Shown piece by piece: positions 8,075 to 15,892 of a stretch of DNA of 64,000 bases. The position numbers and the translations under genes are program-made. Source of the stretch: Streptomyces sp. yr375 (lineage in GTDB: Bacteria; Actinomycetota; Actinomycetes; Streptomycetales; Streptomycetaceae); NCBI RefSeq assembly GCF_900110755.1, contig NZ_FOFF01000018.1, positions 1 through 64,000 of the forward strand, written 5' to 3'. The notes under the pieces are model-generated. The model did not search any database and was not told where the DNA came from. It saw only the letters and a program-made list of their open reading frames with translations. How positions within the stretch are numbered: the first letter of the stretch is position 1; the number at the start of each line of letters is the position of its first letter.

Positions 8075-8475
8075 TGCACCTCGCCTATCCCGCCGTCCTC
8101 TCCGCCCTCCTCTTCTGCACCGGCCTGTACGGAGTCCTCGCCCGCCGCAACGCGATCCTGGTCCTGATGTCGGTCGAGCTGATGCTCAACGCCGTCAACC
8201 TCAACCTCGTCGCCTTCGACGTCTGGCTCAGCAAGGCAGCCGAGGAGACCCTGCACTCCGGCCAGGCCCTGACCCTGTTCACCATCGCCATCGCAGCCGC
8301 CGAGATCGGCATCGGCCTGGCGATCGTCCTCGCCGTCCACCGCAATCGCGGCACCGCGGACATCGACCGGCTCCGCGACACCGCCGAGGGCCACGAGAAC
8401 CCCGCGGCCGACGGCCCCGACAGCGACACCACCGCGACCGGAACGGCCGCCGAGAAGGCTGAGGCCACCGCGTGA
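8074..8475 (+). CDS. nuoK: NADH-quinone oxidoreductase subunit K
   Basis: This 133-residue three-helix subunit contains the core motif MSVELMLNAVNLNLVAF with its buried glutamate, and a second acidic helix AIAAAEIGIGLAIVLAVHRNRG. It is MrpC-like and forms part of the fourth proton path in complex I. The family core ends near residue 97; the last 35 residues are an acidic, Ala/Thr-rich tail. The start overlaps the nuoJ stop by one base, and the stop overlaps nuoL in GTGA. Confidence 0.94.
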   Translation: MHLAYPAVLSALLFCTGLYGVLARRNAILVLMSVELMLNAVNLNLVAFDVWLSKAAEETLHSGQALTLFTIAIAAAEIGIGLAIVLAVHRNRGTADIDRLRDTAEGHENPAADGPDSDTTATGTAAEKAEATA

Positions 8476-10466
8476 CCACGACCACCCTCGCCCTTCTCGT
8501 CCCCCTCCTGCCGTTCCTGGGTGCCGCCGCCGGACTGCTCCTGGGCCGCACCGCCCCCGGATTCGTCCGCCCCCTGGCCGTCCTGCCGACCCTCGCCGCC
8601 CTCGCACTGGCCGCCGTCGTCGCCGTACGCCAGGGCGGGAACGCCGCCGTCGACGCGGCCACCGAGCTGACCCCCACCGGGTCCGTCCCGGTCGAACTCG
8701 CCCTGCACATCGACGGCTTCGCCGCCCTCGTCGCCGTCCTGGTCGGCCTGGTCGCCGCCTGCGTGCAGATCTACTCGACCGGCTATCTGCGCGAGGACCC
8801 GCGCTACCCCTCCTACGCCGCGCTCGTCTCCCTCTTCACCTCCGCGATGTTCGTGGTCGTCTACTCGGGCGACCTGATCGTGCTGTTGGTCGGCTGGGAA
8901 GTCATGGGCATCTGCTCCTACTTCCTGGTCGGCCACTACTGGGAGACCCCGGAGGCCCGCGCCGCCTCCATCAAGGCCTTCCTGGTCACCAAACTCGGCG
9001 ACGTCCCCTTCCTCATCGGCCTGTTCGCCCTCGCCACCGACGCCAGCTCCTTCCGGATCACGAGGGTCCTCGGCGCCGTCGCCCACGGCGGACTCGACCA
9101 CCCGACCCTCGTCGCCCTGCTGCTCCTCGCGGGCGTGGCCGGCAAGTCCGCGCAGTTCCCGCTGCACACCTGGCTCCCCGACGCGATGGCCGGCCCCACA
9201 CCCGTCTCCGCGCTGATCCACGCCGCGACGATGGTCGCCGCCGGTGTCTACTTCATCGCCCGTCTCCTCCCGGTCTTCGAGGCGTCCTCGGCCGCGATGG
9301 TGGTCCTCGCCGCGATGGCCGCCGTCACGATGGTCGGCTCGGGCCTGGCCGCGCTCGCCCAGGACGACATCAAGCGCGTCCTCGCCTACTCGACGATGGG
9401 CCAGCTCGGCTACATGACCGGCGCCCTCGCCGTCGGCGACCGCGGTGCCGCCGTCTTCCACCTCCTGTCGCACGGCGCTTTCAAGGCGCTGCTGTTCCTC
9501 GCGGCCGGCGTGATCATCCACGCCGCCGGCACCAACTCACTGGCCGCCATGTCCCGCATGAGCCACCTGCGCGACCGCGTCCCCGACGCCTACTGGACGA
9601 TGACCGTGGCGCTCCTCGCGCTCGCCGCGATCCCGCCGTTCAGCGGCTTCTTCTCCAAGGAGTCCGTCCTCGGCGCCGCCGAGCACGTCACCGCGGGCCA
9701 CGCCGAGCACGCCCCCGGCGCCGCCGGCTGGCTCGTCCTCGTCGCGGGCCTGATCACCGCCCTTCTCACGGCCGCCTACGCGACCCGGCTGTGGCTGCTG
9801 GCCTTCCGCGGCCGGGGCGCCGAAGCCCCCGACCACGGCCGCCAGCCCCTGACCATGACCGTGGTGCTGTGGGTCCTGGCCGTCCCGTCCCTCGCCCTCG
9901 GCGGGCTCGCCTACCGCACCCTCCCCGACTGGTTCGACGGCAACGACCTCGCACCCACCCTCACCACCTCCGTCCTCGGCACGGGCGTGGCCCTGGCCGG
10001 CGCACTCCTCGCGTACGCCGCCTGGCGCCACCTCGCCGGGCTCGCCGCCCGCGTCCCCATGGGCGCGGTCGCCGCCCACCCCGAGGGCGACGCCGCCCAC
10101 GTCGAGGCCGAGGCCATCGCGACGCACGCGCCCGCCTACGGAGCCGTGGCCTCCGCCCCCGACCCGGCGGACCCCGGACGGCTCCTGCTCGGCCCGCTGC
10201 ACCGCCACGCGGCCGTCGGCTTCCACGTCGACGCCGCCTACCAGGCGCTGTTCGTCCGCCCCGTCCAGGCCGCCGCGAGCCTCGTACGGTTCCTCGACCG
10301 CGAGGTCGTCGACACCTACGTACGCGGCGCGGGCACCCTGCCGCGCTGGCTGGGGGCCGCCGTACGGCGCGCCCAGACCGGCAACGTCCAGACCTATGTG
10401 AGCGCGCTGCTCGCCGGCACCGTCGTCCTGGCGGTCGCCGCCCTTCTCGTCGCCTCGGGAGCGTGA
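8472..10466 (+). CDS. nuoL: NADH-quinone oxidoreductase subunit L (antiporter-like proton pump)
   Basis: This 664-residue, MrpA-like subunit carries proton-antiporter domain marks: LLVGWEVMGICSYFLVGHYW, AQFPLHTWLPDAMAGPTPVSALIHAATMV and DDIKRVLAYSTMGQLGYM. The discontinuous helix residues Glu and Lys expected for proton transfer are present. The C-terminal part has the long amphipathic region and a final membrane anchor, as in distal NuoL. Translation is coupled to nuoK by GTGA overlap. It is the largest of three antiporter-like subunits in this operon. Confidence 0.95.
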   Translation: MTTTTLALLVPLLPFLGAAAGLLLGRTAPGFVRPLAVLPTLAALALAAVVAVRQGGNAAVDAATELTPTGSVPVELALHIDGFAALVAVLVGLVAACVQIYSTGYLREDPRYPSYAALVSLFTSAMFVVVYSGDLIVLLVGWEVMGICSYFLVGHYWETPEARAASIKAFLVTKLGDVPFLIGLFALATDASSFRITRVLGAVAHGGLDHPTLVALLLLAGVAGKSAQFPLHTWLPDAMAGPTPVSALIHAATMVAAGVYFIARLLPVFEASSAAMVVLAAMAAVTMVGSGLAALAQDDIKRVLAYSTMGQLGYMTGALAVGDRGAAVFHLLSHGAFKALLFLAAGVIIHAAGTNSLAAMSRMSHLRDRVPDAYWTMTVALLALAAIPPFSGFFSKESVLGAAEHVTAGHAEHAPGAAGWLVLVAGLITALLTAAYATRLWLLAFRGRGAEAPDHGRQPLTMTVVLWVLAVPSLALGGLAYRTLPDWFDGNDLAPTLTTSVLGTGVALAGALLAYAAWRHLAGLAARVPMGAVAAHPEGDAAHVEAEAIATHAPAYGAVASAPDPADPGRLLLGPLHRHAAVGFHVDAAYQALFVRPVQAAASLVRFLDREVVDTYVRGAGTLPRWLGAAVRRAQTGNVQTYVSALLAGTVVLAVAALLVASGA

Positions 10467-10472
10467 GCAGGC

Positions 10473-12047
10473 GTGATCGATATCAACGAGTCCGTGATGC
10501 AGGTCCTTCTGGCGTTCATCGTCGTCGGCCCGCTCCTCGGCGCCGCCGCCGCTCTCCTGCCGGCCCCGCCCGGGCTGAAGGGGAAGTCACCCGAGCAGGC
10601 CGTGCTGCGGCACGGCGTGACCGTGACCGGCGTGATCCTCGTCGCCGCGATCGCCCTCACGCTCGGCTTCGACCACGACCATCCGTCGAAGATGCAGGCC
10701 AGCACGGACATCAACTGGATCCCCGCACTCGACGTGCGCATCCACCTCGGCATCGACGGCATCTCCCTCCCCCTCGTGGTCCTGACCGCGCTGCTGACCT
10801 TTCTCTGCGCGCTCTACTCCTACTTCAAGATGCCTGCGGGCCCGTCCCCGAAGGCTTTCGTCGCGCTCGTGCTCGTGCTCGAGTCCGGCACCCTCGCGAC
10901 CTTCACCGTCCTCGACCTGCTGCTGTTCTTCCTCGCCTTCGAGACGGTCCTCGTCCCGATGTACTTCCTCATCGCCCGCTGGGGCGGCGCGGGCCGGACC
11001 CAGGCGGCCTGGAAGTTCATCCTCTTCACGCTGCTCGGATCCGTGGTCATGCTGCTCGGCCTGCTCCTGATCGGCGTCAAGGCGGGCACGTTCGACATGA
11101 TGGCACTCGCCACTGACAACGGCCGGTCGCTGACCACATCCGTGCAGGTCATCGCCGTTCTGGCGATCGGGATCGGGCTCGCGGTCAAGACCCCGATGTG
11201 GCCCCTGCACAGTTGGCTGCCCGACGCCCACACCGCCGCCCCGACCGTCGGCTCGGTCCTGCTGGCCGGCGTGATGCTGAAAATGGGTACGTACGGGTTC
11301 GTCCGGATTCTCCTCCCGGTCGCGCCCGACGGCTTCCGCGTCTTCGCGCCCTACCTCGCCGCCTTCGCCGTCGTCGGGATCATCTACGGATCCCTGGCCT
11401 GCCTGGCCCTCGCCAAGCAGGGCGCGAAGGGCGACCTCAAGCGCCTGATCGCCTACTCCTCCGTCGGCCACATGGGCTTCGTCCTGCTCGGCATCGCCAC
11501 CATGACTGCGACCGGCGTGAACGGCGCCCTGTTCGCCAACATCGCCCACGGCCTCATCACCGGCCTCCTGTTCTTCCTCGTCGGAGCCCTGAAGGACCGC
11601 ACCGGCACGACCGACCTGGACACCCTCGCCGAGCAGACCGGCGCCGCGCTGTACGGCAGGACGCCCCGCCTCGGCGGCCTCCTCGCCTTCGCCGCCGTCG
11701 CCTCGCTCGGCCTGCCGGGCCTCGCCGGGTTCTGGGGCGAGATGCTGGCCCTGTTCGGCGCCTTCGACCCCGCCGCCGACCTCAGCCGCCCCGCCTTCCT
11801 CACCTTCATGGCGATCGCCGCGTTCGGCACCCTGCTGACGGCCGCCTACCTGCTCGTCGTGGTCCGCCGCGTCTGCATGGGCGTCGTCCCGCACGACGCC
11901 CCGCGCCTCGCCGACGTACAGACCTACGAGTTCGCGGCCTGGACGCCGCTCGTCGCCCTCACCGTCGTCGCCGGCCTGTGGCCGAGGGCCCTCCTCGGCC
12001 TGACCGACCCGGCCGTGCAACAGCTCCTCGCAGGAGGCACCCGATGA
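10473..12047 (+). CDS. nuoM: NADH-quinone oxidoreductase subunit M (antiporter-like proton pump)
   Basis: This 524-residue, MrpD-like subunit has motifs including LAFETVLVPMYFLIARWGG, KTPMWPLHSWLPDAHTAAPTVGSVLLAG and DLKRLIAYSSVGHMGFV. About 14 transmembrane helices are predicted. GTG 10473 follows nuoL by six bases, and the stop overlaps the nuoN ATG. All expected charged residues within the membrane helices appear retained, so it should be able to translocate protons if assembled. Confidence 0.95.
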   Translation: MIDINESVMQVLLAFIVVGPLLGAAAALLPAPPGLKGKSPEQAVLRHGVTVTGVILVAAIALTLGFDHDHPSKMQASTDINWIPALDVRIHLGIDGISLPLVVLTALLTFLCALYSYFKMPAGPSPKAFVALVLVLESGTLATFTVLDLLLFFLAFETVLVPMYFLIARWGGAGRTQAAWKFILFTLLGSVVMLLGLLLIGVKAGTFDMMALATDNGRSLTTSVQVIAVLAIGIGLAVKTPMWPLHSWLPDAHTAAPTVGSVLLAGVMLKMGTYGFVRILLPVAPDGFRVFAPYLAAFAVVGIIYGSLACLALAKQGAKGDLKRLIAYSSVGHMGFVLLGIATMTATGVNGALFANIAHGLITGLLFFLVGALKDRTGTTDLDTLAEQTGAALYGRTPRLGGLLAFAAVASLGLPGLAGFWGEMLALFGAFDPAADLSRPAFLTFMAIAAFGTLLTAAYLLVVVRRVCMGVVPHDAPRLADVQTYEFAAWTPLVALTVVAGLWPRALLGLTDPAVQQLLAGGTR

Positions 12048-13582
12048 GCTCCCTGGCCCCGCCGACGGCCGCCCAGGCCCTGGCCGATTCGGTGGTCCAG
12101 TCCGTCGACTGGCAGGCCATCGCGCCGCCCACCCTCGCGGCGGTCGTCGCGCTCGTCGTCCTCGTCGCCGACCTCTTCGTCGGCGACGCCCGCAAGCCGC
12201 TCCTCGGCTGGCTCTCCGTCGCGGGCCTCGCGGCCTCCACGGCCCTCCTCCTGCCCCTCCTGGACGGCGACCACTCCACCTTCTGCCTCACCGGCGACCC
12301 GAGCGCGTGCAGCTACACCGCCGACCGCTTCACCCTGGTCATCCAGTTCCTGGTGCTCGGGGGAGCGCTGCTGTCGGCCCTTCTGTCGGTCACCGCCCTG
12401 AAGGACGCGCGCGGGAGACTCCCCGAAGGGGAGTTCTGGTTCCTGCTGCTGTCCTCCGCCGCCGGCGCCGCCCTGCTGCCCGCATCCCGCGACCTCGCCA
12501 CCCTCGTCGTCGCCCTGGAGGTCGCCTCCCTGCCCGCCTTCGCCCTCGTCGGCATCCGGCACGGCGACCGCCGGTCCTCCGAGGCGGCCCTGAAGTTCTT
12601 CCTGTCGTCCGTCACGGCGACCACCGTCAGCCTCCTGGGCATCAGTTTCGTGTACGCGACAACCGGAACCCTGTACCTCACCCAGGTGGCCGACCGCATC
12701 CAGCACGTCGACGGCCAACTGCACACCCTGGCCCAGACCGGCGTGGTCCTCACCCTCATCGGCTTCGCCTTCAAGACGGCCGCCGTCCCCTTCCACTTCT
12801 GGGTCCCCGACACCTACGTCGGCGCCCCCCTGCCCATCGCCGCCTACCTGTCGGTCGTCGGCAAGACGGTCGGCTTCTCCGGCCTCATCCTCGTCACCGT
12901 CATCGGCTTCCCCTCGTACGCCGACGTCTGGGGCCCCGCCCTCGCCGCGCTGGCTGCCCTCACCATGACCGTCGGCAACGTCGGCGCACTGCGCCAGCAC
13001 GCCACGCGCGCGTACAGCGCCGTACGCCTCCTCGCCTGGTCCTCCGTCGGCCAGGCCGGCTACCTCCTCGTACCGATCGCCGCCGCCGCGTACTCCGACG
13101 ACGCCGAGCACGCCATCGGCTCCACCGTCGCGTACGCCCTCATGTACGCCGCCGTGAACCTCGGCGCCTTCGCGGTGGCCGCCCTGGTGGGCCGTACGAG
13201 CACCACGAACCGGATCTCGGACTACCGGGGCCTGTACGCCAGAAACCCCCTGGCAGCCCTCCTGCTGGCCTTCTTCCTGCTCTGCCTCGCGGGCCTGCCG
13301 CCGGGCATCATCGGCCTCTTCGCGAAGGTCACCGTCTTCGCGGCGGCCGTCGACGCGGGCCTGGGCTGGCTCGCCGTCGTCATGGCCGTCAACGTGGTGA
13401 TCGCCCTGTACTACTACCTCCAGTGGACGGCCCTCCTCTTCCGCGCCCCCGAGGGCGAACCGGAGAAGCACCGCGTCCCCGCCCCCCTCACCGCCGCGAT
13501 CGCCCTCACCGCGGCCCTCGGCATCGCCCTGTCCGGAGCACCCCAACTGGTCCTGCGCTTCGCCGGCACCGGCCTCTTCTGA
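12044..13582 (+). CDS. nuoN: NADH-quinone oxidoreductase subunit N (antiporter-like proton pump)
   Basis: This is a 512-residue third antiporter-like subunit, last gene of the operon. Motifs include TLVVALEVASLPAFALVG, FKTAAVPFHFWVPDTYVGAP and RLLAWSSVGQAGYLLVP, typical of actinobacterial NuoN. ATG 12044 is preceded by an AGGAGG ribosome site inside the nuoM coding end. No strong intrinsic terminator is obvious in the following 200 bp before htpX, so some read-through is possible. Confidence 0.94.
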   Translation: MSSLAPPTAAQALADSVVQSVDWQAIAPPTLAAVVALVVLVADLFVGDARKPLLGWLSVAGLAASTALLLPLLDGDHSTFCLTGDPSACSYTADRFTLVIQFLVLGGALLSALLSVTALKDARGRLPEGEFWFLLLSSAAGAALLPASRDLATLVVALEVASLPAFALVGIRHGDRRSSEAALKFFLSSVTATTVSLLGISFVYATTGTLYLTQVADRIQHVDGQLHTLAQTGVVLTLIGFAFKTAAVPFHFWVPDTYVGAPLPIAAYLSVVGKTVGFSGLILVTVIGFPSYADVWGPALAALAALTMTVGNVGALRQHATRAYSAVRLLAWSSVGQAGYLLVPIAAAAYSDDAEHAIGSTVAYALMYAAVNLGAFAVAALVGRTSTTNRISDYRGLYARNPLAALLLAFFLLCLAGLPPGIIGLFAKVTVFAAAVDAGLGWLAVVMAVNVVIALYYYLQWTALLFRAPEGEPEKHRVPAPLTAAIALTAALGIALSGAPQLVLRFAGTGLF

Positions 13583-13692
13583 GCCCTCACGCGCGCGTAC
13601 GCCCCCCGTCCTCACCCGGACGGCCCACGCCCCGGCCCGCACGCACAAGGGAACTAGTGCCTCCCGCCTGGCGTTGACCAGTACGGGAGGGT

Positions 13693-13722
13693 GCACTGGA
13701 GGCGACACCACGACACCAGTGC
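13693..13722. promoter_or_regulatory. Inverted repeat upstream of htpX
   Basis: GCACTGG (13693-13699) and CCAGTGC (13716-13722) form 7-bp arms separated by 16 bp, about 65 bp before the htpX start. A TTGACC lies 14 bp earlier at 13674-13679, but a good -10 is not seen. An operator role is inference. No HspR-type CTTGAGT-N7-ACTCAAG site is present. Confidence 0.3.
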
Positions 13723-13786
13723 CACCGGAGAACAGCAAGATCCGCAAGCAAAGGGTTCCCCTGCTGCACGACTTGGAGGGCGTACC

Positions 13787-14647
13787 GTGCACCGCCGGCA
13801 CAACGGGCTCAGGACCGCAGTACTCCTCGGGGGGCTGTCGGCGCTCATCATCGTCATCGGCAGCTTCTTCGGCCGCACGGGGCTCGTGGTCGCGGTCCTG
13901 ATCGCGCTCGGCACCAACGCGTACGCGTACTGGAACAGCGACAAACTGGCGCTACGCGCGATGCGCGCCCGCCCGGTGAGCGAGTTCGAGGCCCCCGCCC
14001 TCTACCGGATGGTCCGCGAGCTCTCCACCCAGGCCCGCCAGCCCATGCCCCGCCTCTACATCTCCCCGACCGAAGCCCCCAACGCCTTCGCGACCGGCCG
14101 CAACCCGCGCAACGCCGCCGTGTGCTGCACCGACGGCATCCTGCGCCTCCTGGACGAGCGCGAACTGCGCGGCGTCATCGGCCATGAGCTCAGCCACGTC
14201 TACAACCGGGACATCCTCATCTCCTCGGTCGCCGGCGCGCTCGCCTCCGTGATCATGTTCCTGGTCAACTTCGCCTGGCTGATCCCGATCGGCCGCTCCG
14301 ACGACGATGACGGCCCCGGCATCCTCGGCATGCTCCTGATCATGATCCTGGGCCCGCTCGCCGCAAGCGTCATCCAACTCGCCATCAGCCGCTCCCGGGA
14401 GTACGAGGCGGACGCCTCCGGCGCCCAGCTCACCGGCGACCCGCTGGCCCTCGCGAGCGCGCTGCGCAAACTGGAGACGGGCACCAAGCAGCTTCCGCTG
14501 CCCCCGGAGCCCCGCATCGAGACCGCGAGCCACATGATGATCGCCAACCCCTTCCGCCCAGGCCAGGGAATCTCCAAGATGTTCTCGACACACCCGCCGA
14601 TGGCGGACCGTATCGCCCGGCTCGAGAAAATGGCAGGCCCCCAGTGA
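13787..14647 (+). CDS. htpX: Membrane zinc metalloprotease HtpX
   Basis: This 286-residue M48-family protease has two N-terminal transmembrane segments, the catalytic zinc motif HELSH (in GVIGHELSHVYNRD), two further hydrophobic segments, and the third zinc ligand in SREYEADASGAQL. It cleaves misfolded or damaged membrane proteins at the cytoplasmic face. GTG 13787 is selected because GGAGGG precedes it; upstream in-frame codons give an unlikely His/Arg-rich leader. It follows the nuo operon, as in S. coelicolor. Its GTGA overlap with the next gene implies co-translation with a YccF membrane protein. Confidence 0.93.
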   Translation: MHRRHNGLRTAVLLGGLSALIIVIGSFFGRTGLVVAVLIALGTNAYAYWNSDKLALRAMRARPVSEFEAPALYRMVRELSTQARQPMPRLYISPTEAPNAFATGRNPRNAAVCCTDGILRLLDERELRGVIGHELSHVYNRDILISSVAGALASVIMFLVNFAWLIPIGRSDDDDGPGILGMLLIMILGPLAASVIQLAISRSREYEADASGAQLTGDPLALASALRKLETGTKQLPLPPEPRIETASHMMIANPFRPGQGISKMFSTHPPMADRIARLEKMAGPQ

Positions 14648-15036
14648 AGACCATCCTCAACGTCATCTGGCTGATCCTGAGCGGCTTCTGGCTGTTCCTC
14701 GGCTACCTGCTCGCGGGCGTGCTGCTCTGCATCACGATCATCGGCATTCCCTTCGGCATCGCCGCCTTCCGTATCGGGATGTACGCCCTCTGGCCCTTCG
14801 GCTACACCACGGTCGAGCGGCGCGACGCGGGCGCACCCTCCTGTCTGGGCAACGTGCTCTGGCTGGTGCTCGCCGGCTGGTGGCTGGCCATCGGCCACAT
14901 CGTCACCGGCTTCCTCCTCTGCCTGACCATCATCGGAATCCCGTTCGGCATCGCGAACTTCAAGCTCATTCCCGTCTCGCTGTTCCCGCTGGGCCGCGAA
15001 ATCGTGCGCTCCGACCAGCCGTTCGCCTCGCGCTGA
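14644..15036 (+). CDS. YccF-family inner membrane protein
   Basis: This 130-residue protein consists of two repeats of the YccF domain, each containing the phrase LCxTIIGIPFGIAxF (about residues 28-47 and 86-106). Four hydrophobic segments are predicted. The family occurs widely but has no established molecular role. Translational coupling to htpX suggests a function in membrane quality control or stress, which is inference from context only. Confidence 0.88.
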   Translation: MKTILNVIWLILSGFWLFLGYLLAGVLLCITIIGIPFGIAAFRIGMYALWPFGYTTVERRDAGAPSCLGNVLWLVLAGWWLAIGHIVTGFLLCLTIIGIPFGIANFKLIPVSLFPLGREIVRSDQPFASR

Positions 15037-15102
15037 CGGCACCGGTCCGACGCGCTCGTCGTCCGCCACCAGTCCGCCGGTCGGGGTTCCTGGGCGGCCC
15101 GG

Positions 15103-15129
15103 TTGTCCACAACGGGCGAGTTATCCACA
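15103..15129 (+). promoter_or_regulatory. Two tandem DnaA boxes
   Basis: TTGTCCACA at 15103-15111 and TTATCCACA at 15121-15129 match the Streptomyces and E. coli DnaA-box consensus perfectly. They are in the same orientation with starts 18 bp apart. They lie 40-67 bp before the SMI1/KNR4-like gene start. No dnaA, dnaN or AT-rich unwinding region is nearby, so this is not oriC. Confidence 0.75.
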
Positions 15130-15169
15130 GGCCCGCCCGATTGTCAGTGGCGGCTTGCATCATGAACGC

Positions 15170-15760
15170 ATGACCGAGAACGAGCAGTTGCTGGCGAGGC
15201 TGGCGGCCAAGGCGGCCACCACCCGCCCGTGGGGCCGCCCTTCGCTCCCCGACCCTGTGGACAAAGCCACCCTGGCCCGAGCCGAGGCCGCCCTCGGCTT
15301 CCGCCTGCCCGCACTGCTCGCCGACCTCTACCTGCGTATAGGAGACGGCGGATTCGGCCCGGAGTACGGCCTGCTGCCCCTGCTCGACAGCCCTCCGGCC
15401 GGCGAACCCGCCGCCGTCACCCAGTACCTCGCCAACCGCGAGAGCGGCCGCCAGGACCCCGACTGGCCCTGGCCGGAGGGCGTCCTGCCGATATCCCACT
15501 GGGGCTGCGCCATGTACGCGTGCGTGGACTGCCACTCCCCACAGGCGACGGTCCTGCTCTTCGAACCGAACCCGGGCGACCCCGACCGCGACTGGTTCGT
15601 CGACGCCCCCGGCCTCACGGACTGGCTGCACGCCTGGCTCGACGGCACCGGCTGGTACGACACCATGGACGACGACCTGAGCCCGACCCCCTGGACCGAG
15701 TTCCGCATACGCACGTCGGCGACCCGGCTCCCGTCGCCGCAGAAGGCACCGACACGGTAG
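15170..15760 (+). CDS. SMI1/KNR4-family protein
   Basis: This 196-residue soluble protein is recognised by the N-terminal LARAEAALGFRLPALLADLYLRIGDGG, typical of the SMI1/KNR4 superfamily, followed by YGLLPLL and a Trp-rich C-terminal half (WFVDAPGLTDWLHAWLDG). The superfamily includes toxin-immunity proteins and general regulators; with no toxin gene adjacent, its partner is unknown. ATG 15170 is preferred to an in-frame TTG five codons earlier. DnaA boxes sit upstream (15103-15129) and inside the gene (15256-15264), so DnaA could influence its expression. Confidence 0.85.
   Translation: MTENEQLLARLAAKAATTRPWGRPSLPDPVDKATLARAEAALGFRLPALLADLYLRIGDGGFGPEYGLLPLLDSPPAGEPAAVTQYLANRESGRQDPDWPWPEGVLPISHWGCAMYACVDCHSPQATVLLFEPNPGDPDRDWFVDAPGLTDWLHAWLDGTGWYDTMDDDLSPTPWTEFRIRTSATRLPSPQKAPTR
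15256..15264 (-). promoter_or_regulatory. Third DnaA box, inside the SMI1/KNR4 gene
   Basis: TGTGGACAA on the plus strand is the exact complement of TTGTCCACA. It lies 127 bp from the second upstream box in opposite orientation. Within a gene such a match can occur by chance, but with its two neighbours it makes a local cluster. Confidence 0.55.
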
Positions 15761-15892
15761 ATGCGGCACGTGCGCGGCAGCAGCCGGTTGCCGGTCGCGT
15801 GTTGATCGGCGGCCCTCCACCGTCGTACGGGATGCTGCGTATCCGGCCCTGCCCCCGCCCGCGCAGCGCGCTTCCCCGCCGCCGCCGTACGG

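Noticed and set aside
13583..13786. HspR (HAIR) site upstream of htpX
   Set aside because: No CTTGAGT-N7-ACTCAAG match or near match was found; only a GCACTGG inverted repeat is present.
15103..15264. Replication origin suggested by DnaA boxes
   Set aside because: Only three boxes, no AT-rich unwinding element, and no dnaA, dnaN or parAB neighbours. Streptomyces oriC holds many boxes between dnaA and dnaN.
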